Positions 18,849 through 27,157 of a DNA stretch of 64,000 nt are shown one piece after another (position 1 is the first letter of the stretch; each line of letters starts with the position of its first letter). A program made the translations under genes and the position numbers. Where the stretch lies: NCBI GenBank assembly GCA_002394665.1, contig DGUL01000010.1, positions 1 to 64,000 of the forward strand, read 5' to 3'. This DNA is from Rickettsiales bacterium UBA4311. Its GTDB lineage: Bacteria > Pseudomonadota > Alphaproteobacteria > Rickettsiales > Deianiraeaceae. The notes below the pieces were generated by a model. It had not been told where the DNA came from and made no database searches. It worked only from the letters and a program-made list of their open reading frames with translations.

Positions 18849-19910
18849 TCAAATTCCTGTGCTTCCTTTTTTATTCATTTTATTTTTATTTACTTCATCT
18901 TTGCTGAAGGTGATGTCGTTGTTTTTTGTTTTTCTATTTTTTTTCCACGTTCTATGACCTTCATCGATAAATTGATTGCTAAAATCGTTTATAACGACAC
19001 GTTTTTCATCTTGCATACACGGGAATATAGCTTTTGGATCTGATAAAGGTGTATATTCGCTCATTTGGTTCATATACATATGAATAATATTCTCTATTAT
19101 TTCATTTCTGTCGTTTTGCGAATTTGCAAAAATAATTCCATTTTCAAATTTTGTGCTATCGGCATTGTCTTGCGGTTTGCAACAGCATAATTCAATGTTT
19201 TCGGGAAACTTTTTTGCCCCAATGTTGTCTTTCTGCAATACATTATTTTGTATTATATCAAAATCGTGATATAACAATGTTGAATCGTTACTGTTAGGCA
19301 AGAATGTTTTTTTATTGTTATTGGTTTGAATGGCCAAATTTTTTAATACTTTTGGTTGCAACAAAAGTAGTAATCTGGCACAATCAACTATATTTCCAAG
19401 ACTGTTTCGCTCAACTTGATCTGCATTTTTCTCAGGATTCGCGAAATGATATTCTATTAGTTTGTTAATATGTTCTTTAAAATCTGATATTTTTGTATAT
19501 TTGCTCTTCTTGTTAATGGTTCCAACGTCAAACTTAAAAGCAACTTCCTGTTTTAATGGTATATCTGCAATGTTTTTGATGTAATCATCATAGTCTACAA
19601 GATAACAATTTGGAATATCTTTTACAACATCTTTTAATTGTTTTTTTTCTTCATTTTTGTTTTCAAGCATCTTGCTACTATAAACGAGAATACAGGCTTC
19701 ATTTTTTTCTGCCATTTTCTTGCACTCTCCTTGCAGTGTTTTAACATAATCCACACATATATCTTCTCCGCTGTTGGATGAAGGATAGGTATATTTAAAA
19801 GAATGTTCGCCGTCAATTTGTTGTTTTGTCGGCAATGCACCACCAAACCACATCATTAAATGCGTCGTTCCTTTTGGGACTGAAAAGTTTGTTGTAGATT
19901 TTTTTTCCAT
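18849..19910 (-). CDS. Unknown protein inserted at the lepA 3' end
   Basis: I do not recognise this ~353-aa protein. It has no clear signal peptide or membrane helix and is polar, with segments such as THLMMWFGGALP near the N terminus and a conspicuous ELCCCKPQD. The last third is acidic/asparagine-rich and the C terminus is basic (NKNKMNKKGSTGI). ATG 19910 is chosen because further upstream the frame runs through a 17-base homopolymer and then antisense to the duplicated lepA tail. The gene lies exactly between the real lepA end and its duplicated tail in convergent orientation, so it probably arrived by insertion. The poly-T tract in its leader could make expression slippage-sensitive. Confidence 0.6.
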   Translation of the reverse strand: MEKKSTTNFSVPKGTTHLMMWFGGALPTKQQIDGEHSFKYTYPSSNSGEDICVDYVKTLQGECKKMAEKNEACILVYSSKMLENKNEEKKQLKDVVKDIPNCYLVDYDDYIKNIADIPLKQEVAFKFDVGTINKKSKYTKISDFKEHINKLIEYHFANPEKNADQVERNSLGNIVDCARLLLLLQPKVLKNLAIQTNNNKKTFLPNSNDSTLLYHDFDIIQNNVLQKDNIGAKKFPENIELCCCKPQDNADSTKFENGIIFANSQNDRNEIIENIIHMYMNQMSEYTPLSDPKAIFPCMQDEKRVVINDFSNQFIDEGHRTWKKNRKTKNNDITFSKDEVNKNKMNKKGSTGI

Positions 19911-19932
19911 AAAACAGTTTGTTAAGCTTATC

Positions 19933-19949
19933 AAAAAAAAAAAAAAAAA
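19933..19949. repeat. 17-base A/T homopolymer upstream of the inserted gene
   Basis: An uninterrupted run of 17 A on the + strand (poly-T in the sense direction of the reverse gene) ends 23 bases before the start codon at 19910. It is the longest homopolymer I noticed in the window. Such tracts in a promoter or leader are prone to slippage and can vary expression; alternatively it is simple AT drift. Confidence 0.7.
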
Positions 19950-19960
19950 CAAACCAAAAT

Positions 19961-20038
19961 AAAAAAAGAATGAAGATGTGCGGAAACGTTGAAGTTCCGC
20001 AATCTGCATTTTTAGCTGTTTTGAAGATGGATGATTGA
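19961..20038 (+). pseudogene. Duplicated lepA 3'-end remnant (last 26 codons)
   Basis: These 78 bases encode the LepA C terminus again (KKRMKMCGNVEVPQSAF then LAVLKMDD and stop) with no initiation region. The first ~50 bases match lepA 18751-18800 at all but one position. After that the two copies differ at mostly synonymous positions (for example ttc ttg gcg gtg versus ttt tta gct gtt) and have different last codons and stops. Synonymous divergence indicates that both tails were once functional coding sequence. It looks like the original lepA end displaced by an incoming segment that brought its own lepA tail and the gene at 18849-19910. Confidence 0.85.
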
Positions 20039-20300
20039 TTTACGAGTTTTCTTTTTTTGTTTGCTCGTTTTTTTTGTTTCTTGTCTCTTGCTTTTGGTTT
20101 TTTTGCTTTGTATTTTCTCAATTTTGATGTTTCGTCCTTTTATCTTCGTGTTATGTTGTTTAGTTTTAATCTTATAAAGTTCTAAAAGTTTAAAGGTTTT
20201 AGAATTCATTGCTTTAGACAAAAAGTCTATGTTAAAAATCAATCATTTTTCTCTTGCAATTTATTTTTATAATTCAAGAAAATTCGACGGGCTTTCTCCT

Positions 20301-21086
20301 ATGAGGAAAATTTTTCTTCTATTGTTTTGCCTTTTATTGCTGGTTTTGGTAATATATGGCGTCAGGTTTTTTAAAAAGTGTAGTATGAGTTCGGAAAAGA
20401 AGTTGTTTAATATAGTGCTTGTTGGAGCTGCTGGCAGTGGAAAAGGAACGCAAGCAGACATTATTAAAAACGAGTTGAATTTACTTCCAATCTCTGCTGG
20501 CGAAGCTTTAAGGCAATATCGTCAAGACCCTAATGCGAAATACACGAAAACAATTAATGAATATATTGATAAAGGTATGCTTGTGCCTGTTGAGATAACT
20601 AACGAGATTATTGGAAATTATGTTGATAAACATGTTTTCTGTAAGGATTGTAAATATAGCGGTGTAATCTTTGATGGTTATCCAAGACAAATTGATCAGT
20701 TGACTTTCTTAGATGAATATTTGAGCAAGAAAGGCAATAAAATTGATGCCGTTGTTTACATTGACGTTCCAATGGAAGAGCTTGTTGAGCGTTTGAGCGG
20801 TCGCTTTGCTTGCAGTCAGTGCGGTGAACTTTATCACAAAAAGAACAAGCCAACAAAGGTTGCGGGAGTTTGCGATAAGTGCGGGGGCACACATTTCACG
20901 GTGAGAGATGACGATAAAGATGAGGATGCAATAAGAACGAGGTTTAAGATATTTGAAGAGAGCACAAAGAATGTATTGGAAACATATCAAAAAAGGGGGA
21001 TTGTCTTAAAGGTCAATGGTAGCAAGTTGCCTCGTGAAATAGCTGACGAGATAATAACCAAACTAAAGGCAGTCAAAGGAGAGTAG
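20301..21086 (+). CDS. adk: Adenylate kinase, possibly with an N-terminal membrane anchor
   Basis: Adk interconverts 2 ADP with ATP + AMP. The P-loop GAAGSGKGTQ, the AMP-binding DGYPRQIDQ segment and a LID domain with four cysteines in two CxxC pairs (CSQCGELYHKK ... CDKCGG, a zinc LID) are all present. The core starts at about the SSEKKLFNIVLVG segment; ATG 20385 would give a conventional cytosolic enzyme of ~233 aa. However, the frame is open further up, and ATG 20301 adds a strongly hydrophobic segment (MRKIFLLLFCLLLLVLVIYG) followed by basic residues, like a signal anchor. Both starts lack a Shine-Dalgarno sequence. Enzyme identity is secure; the anchor is a hypothesis. Confidence 0.9.
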   Translation: MRKIFLLLFCLLLLVLVIYGVRFFKKCSMSSEKKLFNIVLVGAAGSGKGTQADIIKNELNLLPISAGEALRQYRQDPNAKYTKTINEYIDKGMLVPVEITNEIIGNYVDKHVFCKDCKYSGVIFDGYPRQIDQLTFLDEYLSKKGNKIDAVVYIDVPMEELVERLSGRFACSQCGELYHKKNKPTKVAGVCDKCGGTHFTVRDDDKDEDAIRTRFKIFEESTKNVLETYQKRGIVLKVNGSKLPREIADEIITKLKAVKGE

Positions 21087-21140
21087 TTCTCTGCTGTTTT
21101 TTATTTTTGTCTTTTCTTTGTTTGTACTCACTTCGCAGGT

Positions 21141-21671
21141 ATGCGGGTTTGTTTTTTATTTTTGAATTTTCTTTGTTGTTTTGCTTTTTTTTTTAAAGTT
21201 GGTTTTTGTGAAAGTGTAAATCGCTCGTTGCCATCTTTTGAAGAGAGTTTTGGCAGGTGGAATGTTTTTACAATTTATAAAGATAATAGAAAGGTTTGCT
21301 ACTTAGTTAGTTCGCCAGTTGATTTAAGTGGAAACCATAAGGATAATAGGAGCCCTTACATTATGGTTTCGCTGTTTAATAAGACACTGAAGCAGGAAAT
21401 AAGTATTGCTTCTGGCTATATTTATCGTGCAAATTCTGTGGTTTCTTTTAGTATCGATGGGAAGCAAGAACGTTTTATCGCCGAAAGTGAAACGCTTGCT
21501 TGGACTGAAAAAACCGGAAGCGACAAAAGAATTATAAACGAAATGTTGAACGGATTTAAAATTTTTGTTTTTGCCGAAAGTTATGCCAATACTTACTCCG
21601 TTGATACTTACTCGCTAAGTGGTTTTAAACAAGCATATCAAAAGGCTTTGAAACTATGCGAAAAAGATTAA
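21141..21671 (+). CDS. Invasion-associated locus B (IalB) family protein
   Basis: A signal peptide (hydrophobic residues ~3-22, cleavage near GFC-E) precedes a ~150-aa domain. Its pattern W-x-VFTIYKDNRKVCYLVSSP, then PYIMVSLF, SIASGY, AWTEK, and the C-terminal TYSVDTYSLSGFKQA is that of the IalB family. IalB of Bartonella promotes erythrocyte invasion, but the family is widespread in alphaproteobacteria and its biochemical role is unknown. It lies 54 bases after adk and ahead of a basic membrane protein on the same strand. Confidence 0.85.
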   Translation: MRVCFLFLNFLCCFAFFFKVGFCESVNRSLPSFEESFGRWNVFTIYKDNRKVCYLVSSPVDLSGNHKDNRSPYIMVSLFNKTLKQEISIASGYIYRANSVVSFSIDGKQERFIAESETLAWTEKTGSDKRIINEMLNGFKIFVFAESYANTYSVDTYSLSGFKQAYQKALKLCEKD

Positions 21672-21699
21672 ATTTTTTTGAGATCTTTTTTAAATATTC

Positions 21700-22635
21700 T
21701 TGCTATTTATATTGTGGTTTTTTTTAAAAACTCGTTTTCAAGTGGGGAGATTGTTTGGGGTTTTTTCTAGCTTTCTTGGCGATTTGCTTGTAAGGTTTTA
21801 TATTGAAATTATTGCTGGTGTCTGGGCTGTCGTGATAATGATGCCATTGGATAACTATCTTTATACCAAATATACAGGGCAGGGCACATATGTTATTAAT
21901 GGCAATTTTTGGATATTTTTCGTAATCTTTACAGTCGCTTTTGTTTTGCTAGGTGTCCTTGTTCCGAAGGTTAGAAAAAGAAAGTTTTTAAATATGTTAA
22001 ATGTCTTGGTGCAGACAAATCAGATTACTATTTCACAGAAAAAAAAGATGTATGAAATTGCTTGCCGTTCGCAGAATTTTTTGGATTTATTCACCAAAAA
22101 TGGAATGTTGCAGTTTTTAATGAAAAATATTTTTTCCGTTGGTATAGTTTTTGCTTATTTTGCCTTTGAAGGTTTGATTGTTAAAACAATGTTTGGCGAA
22201 ACAAGAATTGTCGCTTGGATTTTTTTCTGGCTGTTTATTGCTTTGTTGATTTTGGAAGGCCTACTTGATGGTTTGATTGCCAAGAATATGGTTAATCAAA
22301 AGAAAAAACAAGAGATGGATATTGGTAAAATTTACGGCTCAAACAAAAAGCTCATCACTTATCTTCTTGATGGGGTTAGTAGGGGAAACAATTTGAGCGA
22401 GAAAGTCAGTCAGGTCGTTTATGAAGATACGGTTGAGGATATTTCTAAAATTATGCTTTCTTCCAATGATAACGAGGGCACGAAAATGAAGAGGGAAGCT
22501 CATCCAAAAAAGCAAATACCAAAGGGCAAAAATGAAAAAATTAAACGAGGTATTGTTGTTAGCAAAGTAAAGAAGAGGAAAAATGAGAATTTAACGAAAC
22601 AAAGAAACGGCAAGAGAAAAGGTAAGAGAAAATAA
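21700..22635 (+). CDS. Unknown polytopic membrane protein with a Lys/Arg-rich tail
   Basis: The ~311-aa protein has about four hydrophobic segments (around residues 20-48, 70-90, 140-160, 170-190) and a long cytoplasmic C-terminal tail that becomes very basic (ending NGKRKGKRK). I do not recognise a family. The start is ambiguous: TTG 21700 is shown, while internal GTG/ATG codons would shorten the first segment. The gene follows the IalB-family gene and converges, 46 bases apart, on a coiled-coil gene. The basic tail could bind nucleic acid or acidic lipids; that is speculation. Confidence 0.5.
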   Translation: MLFILWFFLKTRFQVGRLFGVFSSFLGDLLVRFYIEIIAGVWAVVIMMPLDNYLYTKYTGQGTYVINGNFWIFFVIFTVAFVLLGVLVPKVRKRKFLNMLNVLVQTNQITISQKKKMYEIACRSQNFLDLFTKNGMLQFLMKNIFSVGIVFAYFAFEGLIVKTMFGETRIVAWIFFWLFIALLILEGLLDGLIAKNMVNQKKKQEMDIGKIYGSNKKLITYLLDGVSRGNNLSEKVSQVVYEDTVEDISKIMLSSNDNEGTKMKREAHPKKQIPKGKNEKIKRGIVVSKVKKRKNENLTKQRNGKRKGKRK

Positions 22636-22681
22636 TCTTGGTTTTTTTTTAAAAAAATCCTTCAAAAGTTGTGTTGAGCCA

Positions 22682-24757
22682 TTATTGGTTGCGACGGCTG
22701 TATTCACCTGCTCGTATCGAAGCGTGTCTTAAATCGACATAGTTTTTAAAGAACTCGTTTTGATATTTTATTTTTTCTTTTGTCATTGCGGAATATCTTT
22801 CATTCAAGGTTTTTTGTTCTGCACCTTGACTTTGAAAAGTTTGTTTAGTTTCTGACGAAACATTATTAAGATAGGTTATAATTTTGTTTATAGACGAGCA
22901 TATTGTTTCATATCCAGTAAATTTTAATTCCGCAGAGTTTTTCAATTCAGACTTTAAAAGTCGAATTCTGGATAGCTCTTCAGCTTTATCGCTTTTGTCA
23001 ACCATTGTTGTTGTTTCGTCTCCTTTATCATCTTTTTTTTTTATTTCATCTTGGTTTTCTCGCTCCCATTTTTCTATTTTTTTTTTTAAATCTGTTATCT
23101 TCTTGTTATCTGCTTCTATTTGTTCTTCTCTCTTTGCTTCGTTGTCGTCATATTTGAGATCTGCTTTAATTTTATTGTCTATATTTTCCAATAAAGATAT
23201 TTTTTCTTTAATGTCGCGTATAACATTTTCGTAAGCATTTGCATTATATTTTATATTGAAGTCTTCATAAATTGTTTTTTGTTCCATTATTTTCTGCAAG
23301 CAAGCTTCTATTTGATCTTTGTATTTTTTCGAAAAATCTTCAATGATACTTTGATATGTTTCAACTTTTTTCTTAGCCATTTTTGCTTCGTTGATAATGT
23401 ATTGCGTGGCATCGTATTCTGCTTTCGAATTTGATGTTTCTGATTTCTTCTTTTTATTTATTAAAGATATTTCGTTGTAGCAAGCTCCATTCATAATTTC
23501 TTTTATTTTATCTTCCTCAATTCCTGTTTTATTATGTATGTCTTCTGTATCAATTGTGCTATCTTTGCCATCACCTACGTATTTTGTTGCAATAATTGAA
23601 GCTTTATTTGTATTTTTAATCTTATCTTTTATGTCTTCCAATATTTTTCCAGTAAAAAATGCTCTTTTTTCAGCTATATCGCTTTTGTCTTTAAGATCTC
23701 CGGAAAGATCGAAAGCTTTATTTGTGGCTTGTGCTCCAACTATACGCATAAAATTTGTTGCAAAATCCGCGACATTTACAGAGCTTTTATTGAGTTTTTT
23801 AACCATTTCTTCTATTTTCTTGAAAGATTCCTTTTCTTTTTGAGTTAATTTTAACGAGAGTATAGTATTTTTTAGTGAACCATAGGTATTGATAATCTGT
23901 TTAGTTATTTCTTCCTTTTCTTCTCTTGTTTTTGCTTTGTTGAAATCGTTGCATAATCTTGAAAGTGCATCTGTGTCTTCTGAAAAGTCAGAAGTAGCCT
24001 CATAAAGATCTTTATATACAGAGGATATTTTTCTAAAAAAATCAAGGATAGCACGTATCCAACTTTCTATTGCACCCATTTCGTTCATTCTGTTTATTAC
24101 ATTTGTATTTATTGTGTTTATTCTTTCCTTAATGTCTGAACTATTCATATTTTCAGGAGTGATTGATTGTTTTAATAGTGATATCATTTTTCTGTAAAAA
24201 GCTTTCGTTTCATCGTATTTATAGTCTTTGTTCTCTATTTTGTCTTTTGTTTTTTTTAAAAATTTTTCTAATTCGTCTTTTATGTCGTCGTAGTCGTTAA
24301 TATCTATATTGCCTTTTGCATCCATATTCGTTATCAGCAATGACAATATTCTCGCTATTCCAGGCTCTGCTTCTGTTCCTTCCTCAAAATTATTTTGGTT
24401 AAATTTTAGCTCCTTTGATTTTTTTTGAAACTCTTTGTTTATATTATCAGATTTTGTTGCCCATTCTGTATCTTGTTTTTCTTTAATGCTTTTCATTGCT
24501 TGGTCTGTTTCTATGGTGATTTTTCTTAAATCATTTATCGCTGTAGATGTTTCTTTTTCTTTTTCTTTTATATTTTTCATTAAATCTTGGAAAACAGCAT
24601 CATCTGTATTCATTAGTTTGTTTAAAACTTCTGTATTGTCTTGCAACATTTCTGGAAAATGTCTTCTGTTTGGATCGCTTGCCAAATTGAATTGATTTAC
24701 ATAAGGCAACATTGCCGGATTTATATATGGATTGTTGCCACCGGGTATTTGAGACAC
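22682..24757 (-). CDS. Unknown 691-aa coiled-coil protein
   Basis: The N terminus is proline/asparagine-containing (MSQIPGGNNPYINPAML), after which nearly the whole protein is K/E/D/N-rich helix with heptad-like spacing from about residue 55 to 680. It shows no enzymatic motif, signal peptide or clear membrane helix. A tryptophan-containing segment (about residue 230, ESWIRAILDFFRKISSVYK) is more hydrophobic. The C terminus is basic (RHASIRAGEYSRRNQ). It resembles in composition the larger coiled-coil proteins at 46488 and 61386. Divergent from rplY, convergent with the gene at 21700. A structural or secreted host-interaction role is possible but not shown. Confidence 0.6.
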   Translation of the reverse strand: MSQIPGGNNPYINPAMLPYVNQFNLASDPNRRHFPEMLQDNTEVLNKLMNTDDAVFQDLMKNIKEKEKETSTAINDLRKITIETDQAMKSIKEKQDTEWATKSDNINKEFQKKSKELKFNQNNFEEGTEAEPGIARILSLLITNMDAKGNIDINDYDDIKDELEKFLKKTKDKIENKDYKYDETKAFYRKMISLLKQSITPENMNSSDIKERINTINTNVINRMNEMGAIESWIRAILDFFRKISSVYKDLYEATSDFSEDTDALSRLCNDFNKAKTREEKEEITKQIINTYGSLKNTILSLKLTQKEKESFKKIEEMVKKLNKSSVNVADFATNFMRIVGAQATNKAFDLSGDLKDKSDIAEKRAFFTGKILEDIKDKIKNTNKASIIATKYVGDGKDSTIDTEDIHNKTGIEEDKIKEIMNGACYNEISLINKKKKSETSNSKAEYDATQYIINEAKMAKKKVETYQSIIEDFSKKYKDQIEACLQKIMEQKTIYEDFNIKYNANAYENVIRDIKEKISLLENIDNKIKADLKYDDNEAKREEQIEADNKKITDLKKKIEKWERENQDEIKKKDDKGDETTTMVDKSDKAEELSRIRLLKSELKNSAELKFTGYETICSSINKIITYLNNVSSETKQTFQSQGAEQKTLNERYSAMTKEKIKYQNEFFKNYVDLRHASIRAGEYSRRNQ

Positions 24758-24885
24758 AAAAACTTGCCACTATTTTATATTTTTTGATTTGTTTTTCAAG
24801 TTTCTTAATTTTAAATTTAAAATGTCGGAAGTCTTATTTCTTGACTTTTACATTTTTATACTTTGTTTTGCCTTGCTTTTGTAAG

Positions 24886-25548
24886 ATGCAGGCTTTTAGC
24901 ACTATAAATGCGACGGAAAGAAATGTCGGTAAGAAGAGTTCTGTGAAGAATTTGTTAAAGAACAAAATGGTTCCTGGTGTAATTTATCTAAAAAGTGGTA
25001 ATTCTGTGAGTGTTTCAGCTTCTTTTAACGAGATGAATGCAATAGCAAATGATCCTTCCGGAAAGGCGAGACTTTATGAAGTAAAGCTTGGTGGTAAGAG
25101 TATTTATTGTATTTTAAAAGATATGCAATTTATGCAAATTGTTGATACGCCGAGACACTTTGATTTGATGCAAGTTGAAGCAGAGGATATCGTGAGGGTC
25201 AATATTCCTATTCGTGTTTTAAATAAAGAGATTTGTCCTGGTGTGAAGAGTGGTGGCGATATTTATAGGTTGGTTTATAATGTTGATTTGAAGTGTAAGG
25301 CCAATGATATACCTTATGCAATAGAGATAGATGTTAAAGATTGTCAAATGGGGACTAAGATATTTTTATCTGATGTGAAGTTAGCAGATGGTTGCCAAAT
25401 TATAAACAACCCTCTCTTGATACGTGTTGCTGGTAAGAGAGTTATAAAGGAGACTGAAGCCGTCGCAGACGCAACAACAACCAGTGAAGCAACGGAAGGA
25501 AATGTGACAGATACTGGGAATGCTGCAACCGAAGAAGAGAAGAAGTAG
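24886..25548 (+). CDS. rplY: 50S ribosomal protein L25 (general stress protein CTC type)
   Basis: L25 binds 5S rRNA. The two-domain CTC form is seen: an N-terminal L25 domain (RNVGKKSSVKNLLKNKMVPGVIYLKSGN; VKLGGKSIYCILKDMQ; HFDLMQV) and a C-terminal beta domain (VRVNIPIRVLN...; PGVKSGGDIYRLVYN). It ends with an A/T/E-rich acidic tail typical of alphaproteobacterial members. ATG 24886 is the correct start by homology to MxxxxxINATERN; the open frame upstream encodes unrelated hydrophobic residues. pth, its usual neighbour, is absent; a small membrane-protein gene follows after 5 bases. Confidence 0.93.
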   Translation: MQAFSTINATERNVGKKSSVKNLLKNKMVPGVIYLKSGNSVSVSASFNEMNAIANDPSGKARLYEVKLGGKSIYCILKDMQFMQIVDTPRHFDLMQVEAEDIVRVNIPIRVLNKEICPGVKSGGDIYRLVYNVDLKCKANDIPYAIEIDVKDCQMGTKIFLSDVKLADGCQIINNPLLIRVAGKRVIKETEAVADATTTSEATEGNVTDTGNAATEEEKK

Positions 25549-25553
25549 ATGTT

Positions 25554-25700
25554 ATGGTACTCTTTTTTTTATTTGTTTTGGTTATTTTACTTTTTGGTTT
25601 TATTTTTGCAAAGCTTGACACATTGAGTAAAGCAAATAAAATTATGCGAGATGAGATTTTGGAACTACGTGAAAAATTGGGAGCTATTTCCAAGGAGTAG
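25554..25700 (+). CDS. Small single-pass membrane protein, 48 aa
   Basis: An ATG ORF begins 5 bases after rplY. It encodes one hydrophobic helix (MVLFFLFVLVILLFGFIFAK) followed by a charged amphipathic helix (RDEILELREKLGAISKE). The stop lies inside the likely ribosome-binding site of the next gene, so the three genes look like one transcript. I do not recognise it; the topology suggests a small membrane subunit with a short cytoplasmic coiled coil. Confidence 0.6.
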   Translation: MVLFFLFVLVILLFGFIFAKLDTLSKANKIMRDEILELREKLGAISKE

Positions 25701-25704
25701 GTTT

Positions 25705-27090
25705 TTGTGCTTTTGGTGTTCTTCCCTGTTTTGGTTTCTTTTAAGCTTCTTATTTCTGTATTTCTTTCCTTCTATTATTGTTTCCGCGGATGTCGTAGAG
25801 ACGGTTGATACCATCTATCAGCAAGCTGAAAATAATGGTATTGCGGAAGCTATTTGTAAAGCAATTGATATTGGCAAAATTTTTATGGTTCCACTTTTTG
25901 CCATAATGTTTTGTATATATGGATTTAGAGCTTTTCAGGGCGATGGTGCGAAATGGTCAACTTTTATAACTTTTGCAATAGGAATGGCCGCTTTTAATAG
26001 TGCAGGGACATTTCTTGAATGGTTTATGCCGAAGATGGGCTTGAATTATGGTTGTAAATGTGCTATTGAAAGAGATATACGTGATACAAATGGAGTAATC
26101 AAAACTTATCCAACTGGTTTAAATTACGACTGTTCTATGGGAACAACAGATTATTATTCATTGCACGGATTATTAAATGGTGATATAGGACAACAGGCGA
26201 TGGCAAAAAGAGAGGAAATCACAATGTTGAAAGCCATTGTTGCTTCATACGAGAGTCTTTTTAATGAAGTAGATATTCTTGCAACAAAAATGAGTGAAAA
26301 ACAAAGTGAAGTTAACGCATACAGAAATACTTACGAAAGTGCCACTGCAATACACAGTGCTTACAACGGAAGCGATATTTTGAATGGATATGAACAATTA
26401 AAATCCGTACTCTTGGCTAAGCAAGACGCGATGAATAATGCTCAACGTGAGTTTGATGAGGTTGATTTACAGATGAATAAAATAGATGCCCAAATAAATG
26501 AGCTTAAAAATAAAATATCAAAGCAGGAAAATGCCGTTCGAATTGCTCATAACAATTATGATGACGCCGTCACTACTCTTAATAATTATAAAAAACAAAA
26601 TAATCCAAATTCTAGCTCTGTTGCCGTTTTTACAAGTCTTGCGAATAATGCTGAGAATATACTTAGAAATGAGGAATCTCTTTTGCTTGATTATAAAAAA
26701 GAGTTAGAAAATTTGGAGATTAGAAAGAGAGGTAAAGCAGCTTTATTTGATAAGGACAACAATATGATTGAAAATGAGATTATCAGTTTGGAAGCAAGAC
26801 TTGTCAATGTCAGGACTGCTTTGAGTAATGTAAAAGAAGAATATAAACAAGCTTTGAAAAATCTTGAAGAGTACGAGATGAAAGTTGAAATGAAGGCTTA
26901 CTTGACGGCTAAGAATGATATGTCGTCATCATTAAGTAATTACAACAAAAGCCAAATAGAATATAATAATCTTTTGACAAAATGGCAGGTAAAGAAGCAA
27001 AAATTGGATAGTATGACAAGCTCTTACACGGAAGCAAAGTCAAAGATTGCTACTTTACAAGTTGAATTGGCACAATTAACGCCCTCTTAG
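25705..27090 (+). CDS. TrbC/VirB2-like membrane domain fused to a long coiled coil
   Basis: From TTG 25705, preceded at 7 bases by AAGGAG (25692-25697), the product is ~461 aa with a signal peptide ending near IIVSA. Residues ~30-110 hold two hydrophobic helices joined by a short loop containing GDGAKW. This arrangement (cysteine and glycine before helix 1, G...W loop, helix 2) resembles TrbC/VirB2 pilins of type IV secretion systems. A cysteine-bearing stretch (YGCKCAIERD) follows, then ~310 residues of K/E/N/Q coiled coil in several segments, and the protein ends in LAQLTPS. Known VirB2 proteins end soon after helix 2, so the long extension is atypical. No other T4SS gene is in the window. 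The VirB2 relation is inference. Confidence 0.55.
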   Translation: MCFWCSSLFWFLLSFLFLYFFPSIIVSADVVETVDTIYQQAENNGIAEAICKAIDIGKIFMVPLFAIMFCIYGFRAFQGDGAKWSTFITFAIGMAAFNSAGTFLEWFMPKMGLNYGCKCAIERDIRDTNGVIKTYPTGLNYDCSMGTTDYYSLHGLLNGDIGQQAMAKREEITMLKAIVASYESLFNEVDILATKMSEKQSEVNAYRNTYESATAIHSAYNGSDILNGYEQLKSVLLAKQDAMNNAQREFDEVDLQMNKIDAQINELKNKISKQENAVRIAHNNYDDAVTTLNNYKKQNNPNSSSVAVFTSLANNAENILRNEESLLLDYKKELENLEIRKRGKAALFDKDNNMIENEIISLEARLVNVRTALSNVKEEYKQALKNLEEYEMKVEMKAYLTAKNDMSSSLSNYNKSQIEYNNLLTKWQVKKQKLDSMTSSYTEAKSKIATLQVELAQLTPS

Positions 27091-27157
27091 TGAAGTTTAA
27101 AATTTTTATTTATTGAAAATAATACATCTTGTACGATGTGTAATGTGTTTTGCAGTT

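Noticed and set aside
20012..20242. Reverse-strand 76-codon lysine-rich ORF
   Set aside because: It overlaps the duplicated lepA tail and consists mostly of lysine codons expected from an A-rich strand; no start signal or recognisable sequence.
24712..24885. Hydrophobic N-terminal extension of rplY
   Set aside because: L25 homology begins at ATG 24886; the extension reads antisense to the start of the 22682-24757 gene.
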